Positions 31,835-43,593 of a stretch of DNA of 58,946 nt are shown here, in pieces. The DNA lies in the IMG/VR virus record IMGVR_UViG_3300024243_001175, positions 1-58,946 of that record; one strand, 5' to 3'. Each line of letters begins with the position of its first letter. Position 1 is the first letter of the stretch. Below the pieces are notes generated by a model that worked only from the letters and a program-made list of their open reading frames with translations, ran no database searches and was not told the origin of the DNA. The translations under genes and the position numbers were made by a program. Source of the DNA: a virus.

Positions 31835-32238
31835 AACATAGCGAATTATGATTTATAGATATTAGAAAATACATTTATGATAGACTTACAAGTTATGTAA
31901 ATTTGATACAAAAAATTTGATGACCTGAAAATATTATATGTAGAGATCTTCAAACAATAAAAGGAACTGATAGACCTTTTATAAGCTATAGTCATGTATG
32001 ATGAAGTACCAATAGTTTATGAATTAGAAAAGATTCATTTCAAATAGATATATGGGCTACTAATATGGAAGAGTTTGAGGATTTAAAAGATCTTGTAGTT
32101 TGATTATTTAATAGATCAAAAGATGATTGAGTAAAATCTCAGCTTTCTAGTGTTTGACCTGATATGTCAAATCCTGAAAAAAGTTTATTTCGTAAACCAT
32201 TAACTTTTAAGTTTGTTTTTAAAGATCAAAAGTTTTAG
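31828..32238 (+). CDS. Tail-completion-like protein
   Basis: 136 residues, containing IRKYIYDRLTSYVNLIQKIG, SYSHVGGSTNSLGIRKDSFQ and IDIWATNMEEFEDLKDLVVG, which resemble gp17-type tail completion proteins (DUF3168-like, 'xxFQIDxWA'). Last gene before element copy 4. Confidence 0.7.
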
Positions 32239-32247
32239 AAGTGAAAT

Positions 32248-32261
32248 GACCTTGAGGGGAA
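32248..32261 (+). promoter_or_regulatory. Late-operon element, copy 4
   Basis: GACCTTGAGGGGAA, preceded by AAAT, 9 bases after a stop codon and 51 bases before the tail-tube gene. Confidence 0.75.
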
Positions 32262-32298
32262 AAATAATACTTGTAGTTTATACAGGTATTATTTTTTT
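32262..32298 (+). terminator. Hairpin/terminator after element copy 4
   Basis: A 14-bp stem (32262-32275 with 32281-32294, one G-T pair) followed by a T-run. Confidence 0.85.
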
Positions 32299-32312
32299 AA
32301 CCAATATATTTT

Positions 32313-33077
32313 ATGCAAACACCTGTGCAAAGATCTGAGGCAATCAGAATGTGAAATGGTATTTTGAAGTTAGATTGAGTAAATATCTGAGCAATTAAAT
32401 CTGCTTGACTAGAAGTGTCATTCTTGATAGCTCAATTAAAATTTGCTAATTCTAAACTTCCACCAAGAAAAAAATTAGATGAAGTTAAATTTAATGCTGA
32501 GATTGTAGAATTACATCTTGATAATTTAGCAACAATAGATGGTATTTGAGATTTATTAAATACAGCTTGAACACCAGTAACTCAAACTGATGAAAGTTAT
32601 GGAGATGTGTGAATAGCATATAATCCTATTAAGCTTCTAAATCAGAATTGAGATGACTCGATTATTGCAATTACAAATGTAAAAGCATGAGGAACTACAG
32701 TTACAGCTTCATCATATTCAACTTATGTATGAGATGGAGATAATGGAGAAAAATGAGCAACTTATTTAGTATTTAAATCAGTTCAAGCTGGAGAAATTAC
32801 AGTTACTTATGATTTTACTCCAAATACTACAAAAACTCTTACATATAAAGATATTTTGAAAGCTCTTAGTTTATATGAAGTTATCTTTGAAAATACTGAT
32901 GAAAATGGTAAGAAATTTGGTATTAAGATTTATAAAGGGTATGCAACAAGTAATCTTGCTTTTGATTTCCCTGAAGATGATGATCTTGAATCTGTATCAA
33001 GTATTCCTGTTGAATTTGTAGGATATCCTGATGGAAACAATAACTTATTTGAAATATTTGATGAACAATCTGTATAA
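32313..33077 (+). CDS. Major tail (tube) protein
   Basis: 254 residues. Beta-rich, containing KLPPRKKLDEVKFNAEIVEL and an Ig-like insertion (ITNVKAGGTTVTASSYST). Near the C-terminus are FGIKIYKGYATSNLAFDFPE and SSIPVEFVGYPDGNNNLFEI, matching the ending of siphophage tube proteins ('xxPvxFxaypd'). Directly downstream of element copy 4 and the first gene of the tail module. Confidence 0.8.
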
Positions 33078-33340
33078 TGGAAACTTTGGATTTAAATAAG
33101 TATAAGAAACAAGAAACTGATTATTTTTCTCTTTGATGAATAGACTATAAATATACCTTTAGTTTAGAAGATAAAACTTATTTTAGAAATGTTCTAGAAC
33201 AAATAAATTTAAAAAAAGATTTATTTAAAACTTGGATAGAAATATTTAAAAAATTACTTCAGAGGGAAAATAATATAGTTGTAGTTTTAAAAGAAGATAT
33301 TGTATGACTTCTAAGTTATTTTACTTATAAGTTCTTATAA
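33077..33340 (+). CDS. Small protein after tail tube, 87 residues
   Basis: Helical with a beta start (SLGGIDYKYTFSLEDKTYF). Overlaps the tail-tube stop by one base. Position suggests a first tail-assembly chaperone, but no family motif is seen. Ends before element copy 5. Confidence 0.55.
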
Positions 33341-33346
33341 ATAAAT

Positions 33347-33360
33347 GACCTTGAGGGGAA
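33347..33360 (+). promoter_or_regulatory. Late-operon element, copy 5
   Basis: GACCTTGAGGGGAA, preceded by AAAT, 6 bases after a stop codon and 46 bases before the next start. Confidence 0.75.
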
Positions 33361-33362
33361 GT

Positions 33363-33399
33363 AAAAAAGATTTAGTCTAATTTAGATTAAATCTTTTTT
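33363..33399 (+). terminator. Hairpin/terminator after element copy 5
   Basis: Nearly perfect inverted repeat (33363-33380 with 33382-33399, one G-T pair) with a T-rich 3' arm. Confidence 0.85.
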
Positions 33400-33406
33400 A
33401 TTGTCT

Positions 33407-33859
33407 ATGAGAAAAAAACTAAAAATAAAATACTGAGATAGAATATATATGGTCTGAGAACTAACTGTATGATGATATTTTTTAGCTCTGAGTGATGTTG
33501 AACAATTTATAGAGGAAATATTCCTAGAATTTAATCCAAGTATTCCTGTACTTGATGAAAGCCAATTAAAACAACTAATACAAAAGTTATTTAATATAGA
33601 TGATCAGGATTTTGATAATTTATTAAATACTAAAAAACAAAAAGAGAATCCATTAAAAGATTTTCATATAAAGATCTGATTTTTTATGAAGTTTTTTTGA
33701 AATTCACATAAACAAACAATGGAAACTCCTTTAAAAGTATTTAATGATTTACTTGAAGATATAAAAGTATTTTCTTGAGATGAAAAGTATGATCCAAATA
33801 GAAAAGATCTAAAAAAGAAATTGAAAAATTTAGCAAATAATATAAAGAATAATGTCTAA
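33407..33859 (+). CDS. Probable tail assembly chaperone
   Basis: 150 residues. Contains LNTKKQKENPLKDFHIKIGF and an internal PSIPVLDESQLKQLIQKLF. Acidic/helical, located immediately before the tape measure gene, with an 8-base overlap. No slippery sequence linking it to a second chaperone frame was noticed. Confidence 0.55.
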
Positions 33860-36752
33860 TTTATGAGAATTAAGAGTCTGATTATCAGTAGATGAAAGCT
33901 CTTTAAAATCATCTACACTTAGAATAAAAAACGAATTTAAAAAAGCTTGAGATAGTATTGAAAAAAATCTAGGTAATTCATGAAAAAAGTGAATAAAAGA
34001 CTTAAAAAATGAATCAGAAAAAACTACTAAAACTATTTGATGATTAAATTCTAAACTAAAGAAATTAAATGATGAATTAAATGATACTAAAATATGAAGT
34101 AAAAGATTTAAAGAACTTCAAAAAGAAGTAAAGAAAACTGAGAAAGCTATTTGAAAAGCAACAAATAAAACATCAAAACTCTGATGACTTTTTAAAGGAA
34201 TGTGATGAGCTATAGCATGAGCATTCAGTATTTATGCTGTTTGAAATTTTATAAAATGAATCTCTAAACTTGGAGCTGAAGTAGAACAAGCAAAAATCAG
34301 TTTTGAAACCTTGCTTTGAAGTGAACAAAAAGCACTTCAGATGTTACAGGATATAGATGAATTAGCATCTCAAACTCCATTTAATAAATTAGGTTTAACA
34401 AAATCAGTTCAACAACTTATATGATTTTGATTTGAGTGAGAAAAATCACTAGCTACTATAAAAGTTTTATGAGATTCAATAAGTGCAGTTGGTAGATGAC
34501 AAGATGATTTAAACTGAGTAATATTAGCATTATGACAAATAGAAGCTAAATGAAAATTATCTACTGAAGAGGTACTACAAATGGCTGAAAGATGACTACC
34601 TATTTTTAAGGTTTTAGAAGAGCAATTATGACTTACTAAAAAGCAACTTTGAGATCTATGAAATCAAGGTATTGATTCATCTACAGCTATAAATGCTATA
34701 CTTACATGATTAAATGAGAAATTTGCTTGAAGTATGGAAAAACAAGCTAAAACTTTAACAGGTATGTGGAGTAATTTGGTAGATAATGTAGAAATAGCAT
34801 GATCAAAGATGTGACTAAATATATCAGATACTTTAAAAGGAATTATAGGAGCTATAAACAATTTTTTACAAAATAATATGGCTTCAATTATAGATTTTTG
34901 AAGTGATGTAGCAACAAATATAATTAATATTTGAAAAGCAGTAGCTTGAATATTTACAAGTGTATTTGAAATAATAACTGATGCTTTTTGAATATTAACT
35001 TGAGAAAATAAAAAACAAGTTCAGGATAACTTCAAATTATTCAAATTTTTAGCAATGGCAATATCAAATGGTTTTCAAGTAATTTATATTGTTATAAATA
35101 CAGTTTTATGATCTATATTTTGAGCTATAAAAACACTTTGAACATGATTAGGTAATTTCTTTTGATCAGCTTTAAATTTAGTACAATTAGCAGGTAAAAA
35201 GTCAGTTAATTTTGTTATAGGTATTATAAACTCAGCTATAAATAAAATAAATATAGTTTTAGAACTACTTTGAAGAAATACTATAGCTCAAATAAAAGAA
35301 GTTAATACTAAAATGGAAGAGTTAGTATTAAAAAATTGAAACTGATTAGAGAATACAAAAAAAGCTTGGACAGATTCATGGGATAAGATCAAAAGTAATA
35401 ATTCTAAGGCATTTGATAGAATGTTAGAAAATATAGATAATTATGAAACTGATATTACTAATACATGAAAAACATCTACCTGAGTATTTGATAAAATAAA
35501 TACTACAATAGATGGATTATGAAGTAGTTTTGAAAAAGTTTGAGGAAAAGCTAAAGATATGTGAAAAAAGTGAGCTGAAGCTACAAATAAAATTAAAGAT
35601 AGTATGAAAGATTTAGAAGATGAATATAAAAATTATAACAATAAAATAAAAGAATCTGAGAAGTTAAATGAGAGTTTAGCAAAGAATACTAAAAAATATA
35701 ATGATGAAATAGAAACATGACTTAGAAAAGTAAATAATGCTTTAGAAAAAAACAAAAAGAAATATGAGGAAACTATTAAACTTATAAAAAAGGAGAGAGA
35801 GGAAAGACTGTGAGAAAATGAGAACTCAACTCAAGAACAAATAGCTGAAAGACTTTTAGAAATAGAAAAAGAAAAACAAGAGATACAATTAAAAATAAAA
35901 GAAGATACTGATTCAGTAGAAGAAAAAATATTACTTCAAAAAGAACTTAATGTACTTATAAAAGAAGAACTCCAAGCTCAAGAAATAGTAGATCAAAAAG
36001 TTTTAGAAAGAGTTAAAAAGTATGAGGAAGCTTCTGAAATATGAAAAATTTTAATAGATCAAGAGAGAGAAAAACAAAATATTATATCTGAAGCTAATAC
36101 TAAAGAGTTAAATGCTGAAAAAGAGCTAAATACTGAAAAAGAAACTCTTGAGAGAAAACAACAATTTTATGAATTTTTTGCTGAGAAAAAAAGAGTAACT
36201 CAAAATGAAATAGATACTATTATGAAAGATGAAAGATTTTTGAGATTATCAGAAGAAGAGCAAGAATTTATATTAAAATTAGCAAGAGAAAAAGAAGAAC
36301 TTACAAGACAAAAAGATGAAGCAATAGCTCTACAAATTGAAATAAATAAAGCAACAATACTGTTATCAAATAAAACTACAGGTATATTAAATAAAAATGT
36401 AGCTAGTTTATCATCATCATATAAAAGTTTAATATCTCAGATTAATAGTGCAATTTCTGCACAAAAAAGATTAAATGCACTTAGAAATAATGGTTCTAGA
36501 TGATTTGCTGAGTGAGGTTATACATGAGATTGAGAAAAGCATGAAGTTGCATGAGTGGTTCATAAATGAGAATATGTATTAAATCAAGAAATGATACAAA
36601 AAATGCCAAATATAGTTCCTGAATTAGAACAAGTAAGACAATGAAGAACTACAAATAATGATTATTCAAAAAAAGTAGATGTTTGAAATATTAATGTAGC
36701 AAATTCTATAGATCTTGAATTATTCTTTGATAAATTGAAATTTAGAATGTAA
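33852..36752 (+). CDS. Tape measure protein
   Basis: 966 residues, the largest structural gene; sets tail length and joins the channel for DNA ejection. N-terminal TMP domain (FKELQKEVKKTEKAIGKATN, then IGFGFEGEKSLATIKVLGD near 195), several hydrophobic helices at about 330-450, and a long charged coiled coil at about 590-800. The typical end is GFAEGGYTGDGEKHEVAGVV then HKGEYVLNQEMIQ near 890-915. Many alanine/glycine-flanking positions use UGA. Confidence 0.93.
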
Positions 36753-36812
36753 TAAAAGGTTAAAGTGCAAAAAATGCACATTAAGGATATTAACACTTAA
36801 AATAGGATAGAT

Positions 36813-37685
36813 ATGGATTTTAAAGAAGCTAAAATAAACTGACAAGATATTTTAAAAGATAGTAGTTCTTGAATTGTTTACACTTTCAAAGATTGGAGAA
36901 AAGTATTAACAACTGATAATTCTGAAAATATAGATTGAGTTCATGGTAGAAATGTGAGTCCTACTTATGCAAGAGTAAGAGTAATAACTTTAGAATGAAT
37001 TAGTGATAGAGTATGAAATCAAACTGAAGAACAAAACTCTATAGAGTATTTACAAAAGATTTTTGCACTTCAATGAGCATTGTCTAGTTTAGAAGAAAAA
37101 GAACTTTATATCAAAGATATGTATGATAATGAGTGGGTATTGAATGTAAAAATAAAAGAACCACTTGATATAGTAGAATGAGATGATAGTTTTGTATGAA
37201 GTTATTGGAAATGGAGAGTAGTATTAGAAAGTACTAAAGAACCTATTTATAAAAGTCTTAATGAAATATTAAATACTTCACTTGAGTGAAATTATGGTTG
37301 ATTTAATCTAGGTTTTAAACTATGAACTCCTTTTAATAAAATTGATAATATTATAGAATGCATAACTACTTGAAATATAGATACTCCTGCGAGAATAGAG
37401 ATAACTGTAAATTGAGATATTAATAAACCATTAATGATAAGAGATTTAACTAAATGAACTTTTTTCTGACTTGATATGGATGCTGTAGCTTGAGATAAAA
37501 TAATTATTGATTCAGAATTTTATACAGTAACTAAAAATTGAGAAAATATCCTCTCAAATAGAATAACTTGAAGTATGTGGATTAGGATTTTAGAATCTAC
37601 AAAGCTACTAATAGAAGATAAAGATGGGAATATTCCATTTAATGACTTTGAGATTAATATTTACTTCCGTAATTCACTTTTATAA
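36813..37685 (+). CDS. Distal tail protein (Dit-like)
   Basis: 290 residues. VHGRNVSPTYARVRVITLEG and LYIKDMYDNEWVLNVKIKEP, followed by VGSYWKWRVVLESTKEPIYK, are typical of the siphophage tail component family. After the tape measure gene as expected. A GTGCA-aaaaa-TGCAC hairpin lies in the 60-base gap upstream. Confidence 0.78.
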
Positions 37686-38713
37686 TGTTTGTAATTTATA
37701 TAAATGATCATCTGTGAAATAAAAAAACTCAGATATTTGAGATAAATAAGCTAGAAATAAGACAAAAATTAAATGATATTTCTAGTGCTAGTTTTGAAGT
37801 TTCAAATACAGCTAAAACAAACTCATATAGTAATTTTAAAGAATTTAATGAGGTTTTAATATATAAGATTGATCAAAGCGAAGAAAAGCTAATATTTGAT
37901 GGAATTATAAGAAGTGTAGAAGCTGATTTATACAAAACAAAAGTGATTTTAAATGATAAGATATTTTTATTTAAAAATAAGATTTTATACACCGATAAAT
38001 CATATACTAATACTCAGATTAAATCTATATTAATTGATGTTTTAGATGTAATAAATTCTAGATATGACACAAGAATAACACTGAGTTCAGATATACTAGA
38101 TCAAGTAACTAAAACTTATAAAAAATGACAAACATTTTTTGATATATTAAAAGATCTAGCTTTAAATTGATATGAATTTAAGATAAAAAATAATATTTTA
38201 TATTTTTTGAATTCTATATGAGAAGATAAAAGTAGTTGAGTTAACTTTGTAGAATTTTCTTATGATATACAATTCCCATGAAGTAGAACTATAGATACGG
38301 CAAGATTAGAGTATGATAGTGAAAATATATCTAATGCAGTAATATCAAAAGATACTTGAAATTCTGAGGATTTACCAAGCATAAATAATTTTTGAAGATT
38401 AGAAAAATACTTTATTTCATGAGATAAAGATACTTTATTATCAGATAGAAAAGAGTCAATAAGAGAACTTGAAATAACTCCTGTAGCTCATGACTTCTTT
38501 GTCGCAAATTTGTGAGATATAGTAAAAGTATTTATAGATGCTTGAAATGATATAATGCAATTTGATTCTAATTTAAAAATAGTTGAAAAAGAATTTAGAT
38601 CATGAGAATTAAATAAAGTAAAAATAAAGCTGAGTAAATGAAATGTAAAAACTTTAAATCTAATAGAAACTATTGCTGATTTAAAAAATAGAACTAAAAC
38701 TCTTGAGATATAA
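37685..38713 (+). CDS. Tail/baseplate protein (Gp37-like)
   Basis: 342 residues. MFVIYINDHLGNKKTQIFEI, RQKLNDISSASFEVSNTAKT, and FVEFSYDIQFPGSRTIDTAR resemble tail hub or Gp37-like tail proteins. The stop overlaps the run of A before element copy 6. Starts one base inside the Dit gene. Confidence 0.7.
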
Positions 38714-38715
38714 AA

Positions 38716-38729
38716 GACCTTGAGGGGAA
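38716..38729 (+). promoter_or_regulatory. Late-operon element, copy 6
   Basis: GACCTTGAGGGGAA, preceded by AAAA, 2 bases after a stop codon and 47 bases before the fibre gene. Confidence 0.75.
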
Positions 38730-38734
38730 AAGAA

Positions 38735-38765
38735 GTAGCTGTAATATTTTTGCAGTTATTTTTTT
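38735..38765 (+). terminator. Hairpin/terminator after element copy 6
   Basis: GTAGCTG (38735-38741) pairs with CAGTTAT, followed by seven or more T. Confidence 0.7.
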
Positions 38766-38776
38766 ATATAGATTCA

Positions 38777-40996
38777 ATGCAAAGAGTTGCTTTATTAAAC
38801 TGAGAAAATATAAGTCAGGATTATGATCTAGCTAAGATATTTAAATCATTAGCAAGTTCATGAGTTGTAGAATGACTTGAAGTACAAACTTGAAAAGTAA
38901 CAGCTGGTTATGGATTTATTGATGTGACTAGAGATTCAGAAACTTTTCCTATATTATTTCAAAATACTGCAGAGTTAGTTATTGATACAACTTGAACTAA
39001 AAAAGTATTCATAGAAATAACTCAAGCAAATGTAGATGATTGAATAAATAATAGTTCAAATTGAACATGAATATGAGAAATAAAAACAGCAGTAAGTTAT
39101 CCATTAAGTAATTATATAAAACTAGCAAGTATTACATCTTGAGTTATTACAGATGAAAGAGAATTTATTGATCTAAAAAATCCTCTAGTAACAAAAATGT
39201 GAAATGCTTTTAATTGAGTAAATCAATTAATTAAAACAGATGAAAACTGAAAACTTCCTGCTTTAGATGGTAGCAATATTACATGATTACAAGCTGAGGT
39301 AAATAGTACAAGTTTAAAATATATGTTATGAGATCCTTGAGTAGTTTGAAAGGCTTATAGTTTAGTTGATTACGAGCAAACTATTTACTGAACATCTAAT
39401 AATTTTTGAAGTATAGCTCAACCTAAAATATCACAAAGTTTTTTTGCTCAGTGAGATATAGATTTCAATAATTTCAAATTGATGCTTAAAAAAGTGTCAT
39501 CTCCAAGTGATTGAATTATTGTAACAATTGAAACTGATAATGCTTGAAGTCCTAGTTGAATATTAGCACCAAACTGAGTATCTGATACTGTTTCATATAC
39601 TTCTATTTGAACAAATTTTACTGAGGTTTCATTTAATTTTACAAATATTCCAGTTCTTAATACAGAGGAATATTATCATATTGTAATAAAAAGAAGCTGA
39701 GCAAATGATGCTGTAAATTATTATTCAATTTGAAGTGCTTGAAGCGATAGACAAATTTGAGAGTGTAAAACTCATAATTGAAGTACTTGGTCAGCCATAA
39801 GTGATGATTTATATTTTAAAATACCTTGATATAAACTTTTAATTTTATGATGAACTAATTTTATTTGAATATTACAAATAGCTTGAAGTGTCTGACAATT
39901 TAGAAAAGCTAATACTTCATACGATAATAATCAAAGCTGATTAATTCCTTGAAATTACTACACATATGATATATCAACTTGAAATCTAACTACTTGAAAT
40001 GACTTAAGAGCAATTAGTGAAACTGAAATAGCATTTGATTCTAGTGCATTATGAATAGATCTATTTTATTGAAACTGATGAGATTGAGATTTAGAAGTCT
40101 TATCATGAACAACTAATCTTCCTTTTTGAGTATATAATTATTCAAGTATTAAGGTTGCTTCCTGAGCTACCTTGCAAATTACAGGTAGTAACTCAACTTT
40201 AGAATTGTACTGTAGTAGATTGTGTGAAATAGATGGAACTGTGAGTCTTGTTTGATTATGAAATGATGGAAGTAAGGTTTTATTTAATGGTTCTACATTA
40301 ACACCTTGAAATTGATGAAGTTGAGGTGCATGATGAAACTGAGGTAGTCATAGTATAAATGGATATTTAGCATGAGCCAGTTGATGAGCATGAAGTGGTG
40401 CATGATATGGTTGATGATGAGGTTGAGGTGCTGCTGATTCACAAAGTTGAGGATCAGGTTGAGCAGGTTGATATCCTTGATGATTATGAGGATATGGTTC
40501 TTGTGATAATTCAGGATGAGATGCTTATTGAAATCCATGATCAAATGCTAATTGGAATTGAACATATACTCAAAATTCATGATGAACTTCTGCATGATGA
40601 AGTGGGTGATGTAGTAATGGTGCTTGATGAGGATGATGAGCAGGTTGAACATTATGATGAAAATGATGAAATATAATAATAAGAGCAAATGAAATAAAAT
40701 GAACTTGAACAATAACATTACAGTGATCAAGTGGTTGAAGTTGATGAAAATGATGAAATTCTGGTGCATGATGAGGTTGAGGATGATGAGGATGATGATG
40801 AGGTGGTTGAGGTTGAGGATGAGCTATAATTTGTACTACAAATAGTTCAAATTACAATTTGATAAGTAATTGATGAAGCTGAGGTTCTTGATGAGTTTGA
40901 GGTACTGCTTCAGGATCATATAGTCCAACAAATTGAAGTAATTGAAATATTTGAACATCATGAAGTTCTTGAACTTTTAGTCTTATAATTAGATAA
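38777..40996 (+). CDS. Tail fibre with glycine-rich C-terminal domain
   Basis: 739 residues. N-terminal attachment region (about 1-180, ending in NGKLPALDGSNITGLQAEV). The middle beta-rich domain (about 200-400) contains VVTIETDNAGSPSGILAPNG-like carbohydrate-binding features. From about residue 509 to the end glycine dominates, including an uninterrupted run of 18 glycines encoded at 40769-40822, 11 of them UGA. Receptor binding is the likely role. By hand count about 70 UGA codons occur in the final 230, so it can only be made under code 25. Confidence 0.85.
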
Positions 40997-40998
40997 AA

Positions 40999-41412
40999 AT
41001 GGAATTAAATATGAATACTCTTAGTAAAGAGCAAAAAAAACTTATAGATATGTGATATACAGCATATATAAATGAAGAAAATAAAATAGTTTTGGATGAA
41101 CCTGCAATAATTACTGATGAAATAAAAGAATATAAGATATGAATAATAAATAAGCAATTCCAAGATAGGATAGATCAATTTACAGCTTGATATTCTCAGG
41201 CTGAAATTGATACTTGGCAAACAAAAGTTGAAGAGGCAAAGAAAGTTCAAGCCTGAGAAGTCTCTGATTTATTAAATGGTCTAATTATTGAATGAGAAAC
41301 TGTAGAAGATTTAGCTTCAAGTATTTTATTAAAAGCTGAGGAATATTCGAATATCTACTTATTTGCTGAAAAAAGAAAAAGAGAAGATATTAAAGCATTA
41401 GAAATATTATAA
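40999..41412 (+). CDS. Tail fibre-associated protein (DUF4376-like)
   Basis: 137 residues. DRIDQFTAGYSQAEIDTWQT then VEEAKKVQAGEVSDLLNGLI and LASSILLKAEEYSNIYLFAE match the 'ysxxExxsWxxQxxEA' pattern of small proteins encoded after tail fibres. Possibly a fibre assembly factor. Two bases after the fibre stop. Confidence 0.65.
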
Positions 41413-41432
41413 TTAACTTTTAATACTAAAAA

Positions 41433-41690
41433 ATGATTGAAACAACATATGAACATACTATGTCTTGAGAATGGGAAAGACCAGTAATAGTAGATTGAAA
41501 ATGAAGTAAAGTATGGTACTCATCATATTCACTATTAACAAGTAGTAATATTGATTATAGATGATCTGAATGACAGGCTGAATTCAAACTTAGAAGAAAT
41601 AAAATTAAGTCTTGAAGTGGTAAAAAAACAAATGTATTCCCAATAGAAGTAAAAGGTAGTGGAACTCTAGAAATTTTAGTTGGTAATTAA
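41433..41690 (+). CDS. Small tail-region protein, 85 residues
   Basis: Beta-rich, with GEWERPVIVDGKGSKVWYSS and final KVFPIEVKGSGTLEILVGN-like strands. Looks like a small baseplate or fibre-tip domain; no family recognised. Confidence 0.6.
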
Positions 41691-41698
41691 TAAAAAAT

Positions 41699-41935
41699 AT
41701 GTGAGTAGATATTTGATGAGCTGATACTAGCCCTGTATTCCTTATGACTAAGGATGAATTACTTGAATTTATACAAGTAAATAAAGATATGATCTTTTTT
41801 ATAGCTAAAGGTGCTGTAGATGAACAAATACAAACCTTGTTAAATGAATGAACTACAACTTTGAATGAAGAGCAAATAACAGTAGTAAATAATATATTAA
41901 CTGAGGTACTAAATAGAATATTAACAAATAACTAA
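41699..41935 (+). CDS. Small phage protein, 78 residues
   Basis: MGVDIGGADTSPVFLMTKDE then helices (ELLEFIQVNKDMIFFIAKGA, VVNNILTEVLNRILTN). No family recognised. Second codon is UGA-Gly, so the start is clear only in code 25. Confidence 0.55.
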
Positions 41936-41940
41936 AAGAT

Positions 41941-42153
41941 ATGTGAAACCATAATGATTTAATATTTGAAAAACTAGAAAAAATATTAGTCCAAACAACA
42001 AAAACTAATTGAAGAGTAAATAGACTTGAAAGTGATGTTAAAAATCATTCTGCAGATATAAAATCAATAAATAAAAGAATTTATATCGCAATGTGAGGTT
42101 TAACTATTCTTTCAATATTTTGAGAGAGAATTATAGAAGCAATAACAATGTAA
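41941..42153 (+). CDS. Probable holin/XhlA-like membrane protein
   Basis: 70 residues. A coiled coil with NGRVNRLESDVKNHSADIKS precedes one membrane segment (IYIAMGGLTILSIFGE), the layout of XhlA/haemolysin-like proteins that cooperate with the endolysin. Located in the lysis region. Confidence 0.65.
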
Positions 42154-42154
42154 T

Positions 42155-42625
42155 ATGAAATATACAACTGCAACACTTAAAAAGAATTGATTACTTCAAA
42201 AAATACCTTGAAGTGATTATTGGATAGTAAAAGAGGAATTTATATGGTTTATTAATTATGAAACCAAACTAAGTTATATAATTATTCCAAAATGATTTAA
42301 AACTAATTTTTGAAGTATTCCTAAGCTACTACAAAGTATTTTTTCTCCAACAAAATATCTAGCATATGTTTTACATGATTATTTATATTCAAAGAAAGCT
42401 AGAATTATATTATCAGATCAGATTGATAGTTTTGATAAAGAAATAAATAGCTTACATGTATCTTTTGAGAACTGAGATAAAACTGAAATATATGCTATTC
42501 CAAATAGAAAGTTTGCCGATAAAACATTAAGAGAAGCTATAAAAGTAGAGTGATGAATATATATTGAAAGACTACTTATTTACTTATGAGTTAGAATGTT
42601 TTGATTTTTAAAATTTAACAAATAA
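42155..42625 (+). CDS. DUF1353-family protein
   Basis: 156 residues. IPKGFKTNFGSIPKLLQSIF and AYVLHDYLYSKKARI, then NRKFADKTLREAIKVEG, match DUF1353, a family of unknown role often found in phage lysis or tail-end regions. Four bases upstream of the nuclease gene. Confidence 0.85.
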
Positions 42626-42629
42626 TCAA

Positions 42630-42971
42630 ATGGAAAAATATATTTATTCTGCAGAAGTTATAAAGGTTTATGATTGAGATACTATAACTGTAAATATTGA
42701 TTTATGATTCAATCATATATGGAAAGACCAAATTATTAGATTATATGGTATTAATACACCTGAACTTAGATGAGAAGAGAAAGAACAATGAAAACTTGTG
42801 AGAGATTTTGTAAGAAATATGATTCTATGAAAAAGAATCATTTTAAAATCTTATAAAGATAAAAAAGGTAAATATTGAAGATGGCTCTGAGAAATCTTTA
42901 TTGATTGAATTAATCTTAACGAGGAATTAATAAAAAGAGGTTATGCTAAAGAATTTATGAAGAAAAATTAA
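42630..42971 (+). CDS. Thermonuclease (SNase-like)
   Basis: 113 residues. EVIKVYDGDTITVNIDLGF, IRLYGINTPELRGEE, and KKGKYGRWLGEIFIDGINLN with NEELIKRGYAKEF match staphylococcal-nuclease-like proteins, with the Ca-binding Asp and the Arg/Glu pair present. No signal peptide is visible. Could degrade host DNA during lysis or act with packaging. Confidence 0.88.
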
Positions 42972-43005
42972 TGCGAAATTAATATAAAATTAACATAAAA
43001 TTAAT

Positions 43006-43518
43006 ATGAAAACATATAGATGACTAGATAAACTACATCCTAGATTTAGAAAAAAAGTAGAACTATTTTTAAAAGAAGTTTGAAGTAAAGTCTTTATAAC
43101 AGAAAGTTTTAGAACACAAGCAAAACAAAACTTTTTATATTCACTCTGAAGAACTAGAAAATGAAAGAAAGTTACATGGACTTTAAAATCTAATCATACA
43201 AAATGATTAGCAATAGATATAGCTTTTAAATGAAAAAAACTTTATCCTAGTGATATATATTCTTGGAAAGAAATAGCTGAAATTGCAAAAAAATATGGAA
43301 TAGATTGGGGATATGATTTATGGAAAACAGATAAGCCTCATTTTCAAGATAATATGAAAGAATTTGAGAAAAAAATATTCTTAGATGAATCAAGATTTTG
43401 AAAATTTATAAAAGAAAATTTAGAAAATAGTTTTAGATTCAATGATTATTTAGATAATAGACCAGCTTTAATTGCTGATATAAAGGAATTAATTACACTA
43501 TATGATCAAAGAAAGTAA
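43006..43518 (+). CDS. Endolysin, peptidase M15 family
   Basis: 170 residues. TESFRTQAKQNFLYSLGRTR, SNHTKGLAIDIAFKGKKL, and GIDWGYDLWKTDKPHFQD supply the HxxxxxxD and PHF zinc-ligand motifs of D-Ala/L-Ala-type peptidoglycan peptidases. Cleaves cell-wall peptides during lysis. No signal peptide, so a holin is needed. Confidence 0.9.
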
Positions 43519-43593
43519 AATACTTGATTTATTGGTTGAAAAAAAATGAAAAGTGATTATAGTAACCGAGCTTACCAGTCTGTTAAAACTCTT

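Noticed and set aside
40293-40769. Minus-strand and alternative plus-strand ORFs rich in His/Ile or Asp/Val within the fibre gene
   Set aside because: They are shadows of the TGA-rich glycine region read in other frames; the plus frame starting at 38777 is continuous under code 25.
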